Shown piece by piece: positions 31,113-32,449 of a stretch of 32,449 nucleotides of DNA (the first letter of the stretch is position 1; the number at the start of each line of letters is the position of its first letter). Source of the stretch: Anaerolineaceae bacterium UBA5311 (lineage in GTDB: Bacteria; Chloroflexota; Anaerolineae; Anaerolineales; Anaerolineaceae). Under the pieces are notes generated by a model. The model was not told where the DNA came from and made no database searches. It worked only from the letters and a program-made list of their open reading frames with translations. The stretch is from the NCBI GenBank assembly GCA_002411175.1, contig DHRN01000068.1:1475-33923 (forward strand), written 5' to 3'. The position numbers and the translations under genes were made by a program.

Positions 31113-31118
31113 ATTATA
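31113..31118 (-). promoter_or_regulatory. -10 box of the metalloprotease gene
   Basis: TATAAT on the minus strand ends six bases before the ATG at 31106, which would place the transcription start at or next to the start codon. TCGAGA (31141-31136) is a 4/6 -35 candidate at 17-base spacing. Confidence 0.5.
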
Positions 31119-31451
31119 GCTGCTGCCAACTTTGCTCTCGATGGATTGGTATCTTTCGAGGTTGAAGTTATCAGCAAGGCGATTGTGCGGGTGAAGCTGT
31201 GTATTTTGTTTCTGCCGCAGCTGCGAAGCGGTGGATTCAAACCTGACGTTGGACCTGCCCTGTCTTTAAGAGCGAAACAACACACAGTGTCCTTTTTAAG
31301 CATATTGACTTTTTAACAACACGATTCTTTATTGCAAGTTAAGATTCTTCGCAAAAGAGGCTCAGGATGAAAGTCGGCTTGTCAGAATTACAATCGTGAA
31401 GCTTTCAGCTTTCTCCGCGTTCCTATTTCCCACCCCAGCATTTTTCTGAAG

Positions 31452-31457
31452 TACAAT
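31452..31457 (+). promoter_or_regulatory. -10 box of the lipoprotein gene
   Basis: TACAAT lies eight bases before ATG 31466, with no ribosome-binding site between, as expected for a leaderless or near-leaderless transcript. No -35 box was recognised. Confidence 0.4.
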
Positions 31458-31465
31458 TTTGAAGT

Positions 31466-32059
31466 ATGCATAATCAAAAATTCCTCAAACTCCGTTTTCT
31501 CTTGTTAACGCTCGTGCTCTTCCTCAGCGCGTGCTCCGGAAATTCTGGAAAAAGCCTGCCGCTCGAGAATTATCATAGCCCGGACGGACGCTTCGAGTTT
31601 GCCATTCCTTCCGGTTGGCAGACCAGGCAGGATGGCGCACTGCTTGTCACTATGCCAGCCGATTATTCTGATACAGAAGAAGAGCTCATCGTCCACCTCT
31701 ACGCCTCGCCAACCGGCACCACCGACACCGCCACTCACATCAACCTGGCGAAAGAGCAGATAGAGCCCTTCCTGGAAACCGTTATCGGTGAGGATTATGA
31801 GACGGTCAACGAAGGCGAAACCAGGGTCGATAAATACCCTGCCATGCTGCTCGATTTTGCCAAACCGCACGGCGAGACCTACATGCTCGGTCGTGTCGTT
31901 ATTGTCGCCATGCCATTCTACGTGCTGGTGTTTGTCGGCACAGGCATAGAAGCAGAGTGGGAGGCTTTTTTGCCGACCTTCAGGGAGATGCTCGGGGAAT
32001 TCCACTTATCATCAGCTGAATCACCGGAAGGTCAGCCACTACCATACCCGGGAAATTAA
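31466..32059 (+). CDS. Predicted lipoprotein of unknown function
   Basis: This 197-aa protein begins with a lipoprotein signal peptide: basic MHNQKFLKLR, hydrophobic FLLLTLVLFL, and lipobox LSAC with Cys23 as the lipidated residue. The mature part has a PsbP/DUF1795-like start (YHSPDGRFEFAIPSGWQTRQDGALLVTMPAD) and ends EWEAFLPTFREMLGEFHLS, a pattern common in small surface proteins of this kind. No enzyme motif is seen. The MFS transporter gene starts seven bases after its stop, so they may be co-transcribed. Confidence 0.8.
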   Translation: MHNQKFLKLRFLLLTLVLFLSACSGNSGKSLPLENYHSPDGRFEFAIPSGWQTRQDGALLVTMPADYSDTEEELIVHLYASPTGTTDTATHINLAKEQIEPFLETVIGEDYETVNEGETRVDKYPAMLLDFAKPHGETYMLGRVVIVAMPFYVLVFVGTGIEAEWEAFLPTFREMLGEFHLSSAESPEGQPLPYPGN

Positions 32060-32066
32060 AACCTTC

Positions 32067-32449
32067 ATGCACCGATTAATTGCAAATTTCCGCAGGTATC
32101 CTTTCCAATTTTGGCTCATGTTTTTAGGTTTGGTCGTTTCCAGCACAGGTACGACCATGGTCTGGCCCTTTCTCACGATTTACGCCTCAGAAAAACTGCT
32201 TTTACCCATGGCTGCCGTCACCAGCCTGATGACCTTCAACTCGATCTCGGGCTTGATCGCCTCGATTGTAGCCGGCTCACTGGTCGACTATTTTGGGCGC
32301 AAAGGCATCATGGTCTTAGGCGTTTTCGGCATGGCTTTCGTCTACCTTGGTTATATTTTCGCCAATGAATTCTGGCAATTCGGGCTCCTGATGTTCCTTT
32401 CCGGATCCTTCAGCCCCCTCTATCGCATCGGCACTGACGCGATCGTCGC
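32067..32449 (+). CDS. Major facilitator superfamily transporter, 3'-truncated by the window edge
   Basis: The frame is open from ATG 32067 to the end of the window (127 codons). It shows FWLMFLGLVVSSTGTTMVWPFLTIYASEKL (first membrane segment) and MTFNSISGLIASIVAGSLVDYFGRKGIMVLGVFGMAFVYLGYIF. The latter carries the MFS motif A (G-S-L-V-D-Y-F-G-R-K) between the second and third membrane segments. This is typical of drug or sugar efflux permeases; the substrate cannot be assigned from the N-terminus. Confidence 0.85.
   Translation, partial: MHRLIANFRRYPFQFWLMFLGLVVSSTGTTMVWPFLTIYASEKLLLPMAAVTSLMTFNSISGLIASIVAGSLVDYFGRKGIMVLGVFGMAFVYLGYIFANEFWQFGLLMFLSGSFSPLYRIGTDAIV

Larger units (their letters stand above)
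31107..31465. other. 359-base divergent intergenic region
   Basis: This separates the metalloprotease and lipoprotein genes. It holds their promoter-proximal -10 boxes at both ends. An open plus-strand frame of about 67 codons (roughly 31118-31315) lacks an ATG and a ribosome-binding site. No repeat or RNA gene was recognised. Confidence 0.5.

Noticed and set aside
31106..31315. Open frames on both strands between the metalloprotease and lipoprotein genes
   Set aside because: No start codon with ribosome-binding site; the minus-strand frame would lie directly on the metalloprotease promoter.

Overview
The window looks like a chromosomal segment of a moderately GC-rich bacterium, most likely Chloroflexota of the Anaerolineae type. 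This is an inference from gene content: a DUF3417-type alpha-glucan phosphorylase, a bifunctional-nuclease (DUF151) gene next to dnaB, a DnaB/DnaD/DnaC-like primosome cluster, DegV, a HerA-like ATPase and zinc-ribbon membrane proteins. No rRNA, tRNA or CRISPR array was seen.

Left part (1-7.4 kb). The window opens inside a divergent phosphofructokinase gene. A convergent three-gene exporter operon follows on the minus strand (HlyD-type adaptor, MacB-type ATPase, FtsX-type permease), then an isochorismatase-like hydrolase, a polytopic membrane protein, a membrane-anchored double zinc-ribbon protein, and an OmpR-type regulator whose receiver has lost its phosphoacceptor aspartate.

Middle part (7.6-18.9 kb). 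A replication cluster on the plus strand runs bfn-like, dnaB, dnaD-like, then a DnaC/DnaI-like loader with two complete AAA+ modules in one chain. It is followed by glgP, a UPF0316 membrane protein, a HAD phosphatase (with a decayed partial copy of its 3' end downstream), a HerA-like ATPase and, convergent, degV.

Phage-like part (18.9-29.0 kb, all minus strand). A compact, intact, tightly coupled operon encodes terminase small and large subunits, a GH25 lysozyme, portal, a fused prohead protease-major capsid protein, a holin-like protein, a 65-aa protein, a connector-like protein and two large tail/adhesin-type proteins. Both host flanks are visible. I find no integrase, repressor, replication gene, tail tube or tape measure. 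The single upstream promoter region carries a perfect TTAGAAC-ACTT-GTTCTAA operator that matches the Gram-positive-type LexA core GAAC-N4-GTTC. The best reading is a minimal SOS-controlled capsid and packaging cassette: a domesticated prophage, a GTA-like element or a phage satellite. This is the most interesting part of the window.

Right part (29.1-32.4 kb). A flavin-reductase/pyridoxamine-oxidase-fold protein is followed by about 740 bp without genes, holding two 179-bp structured inverted-repeat elements separated by three 41-bp tandem units. Then come a YgjP-type metalloprotease, a lipoprotein and the start of an MFS transporter cut by the window edge. Several genes here have a -10 box only 6-8 bases before ATG, suggesting leaderless transcripts.
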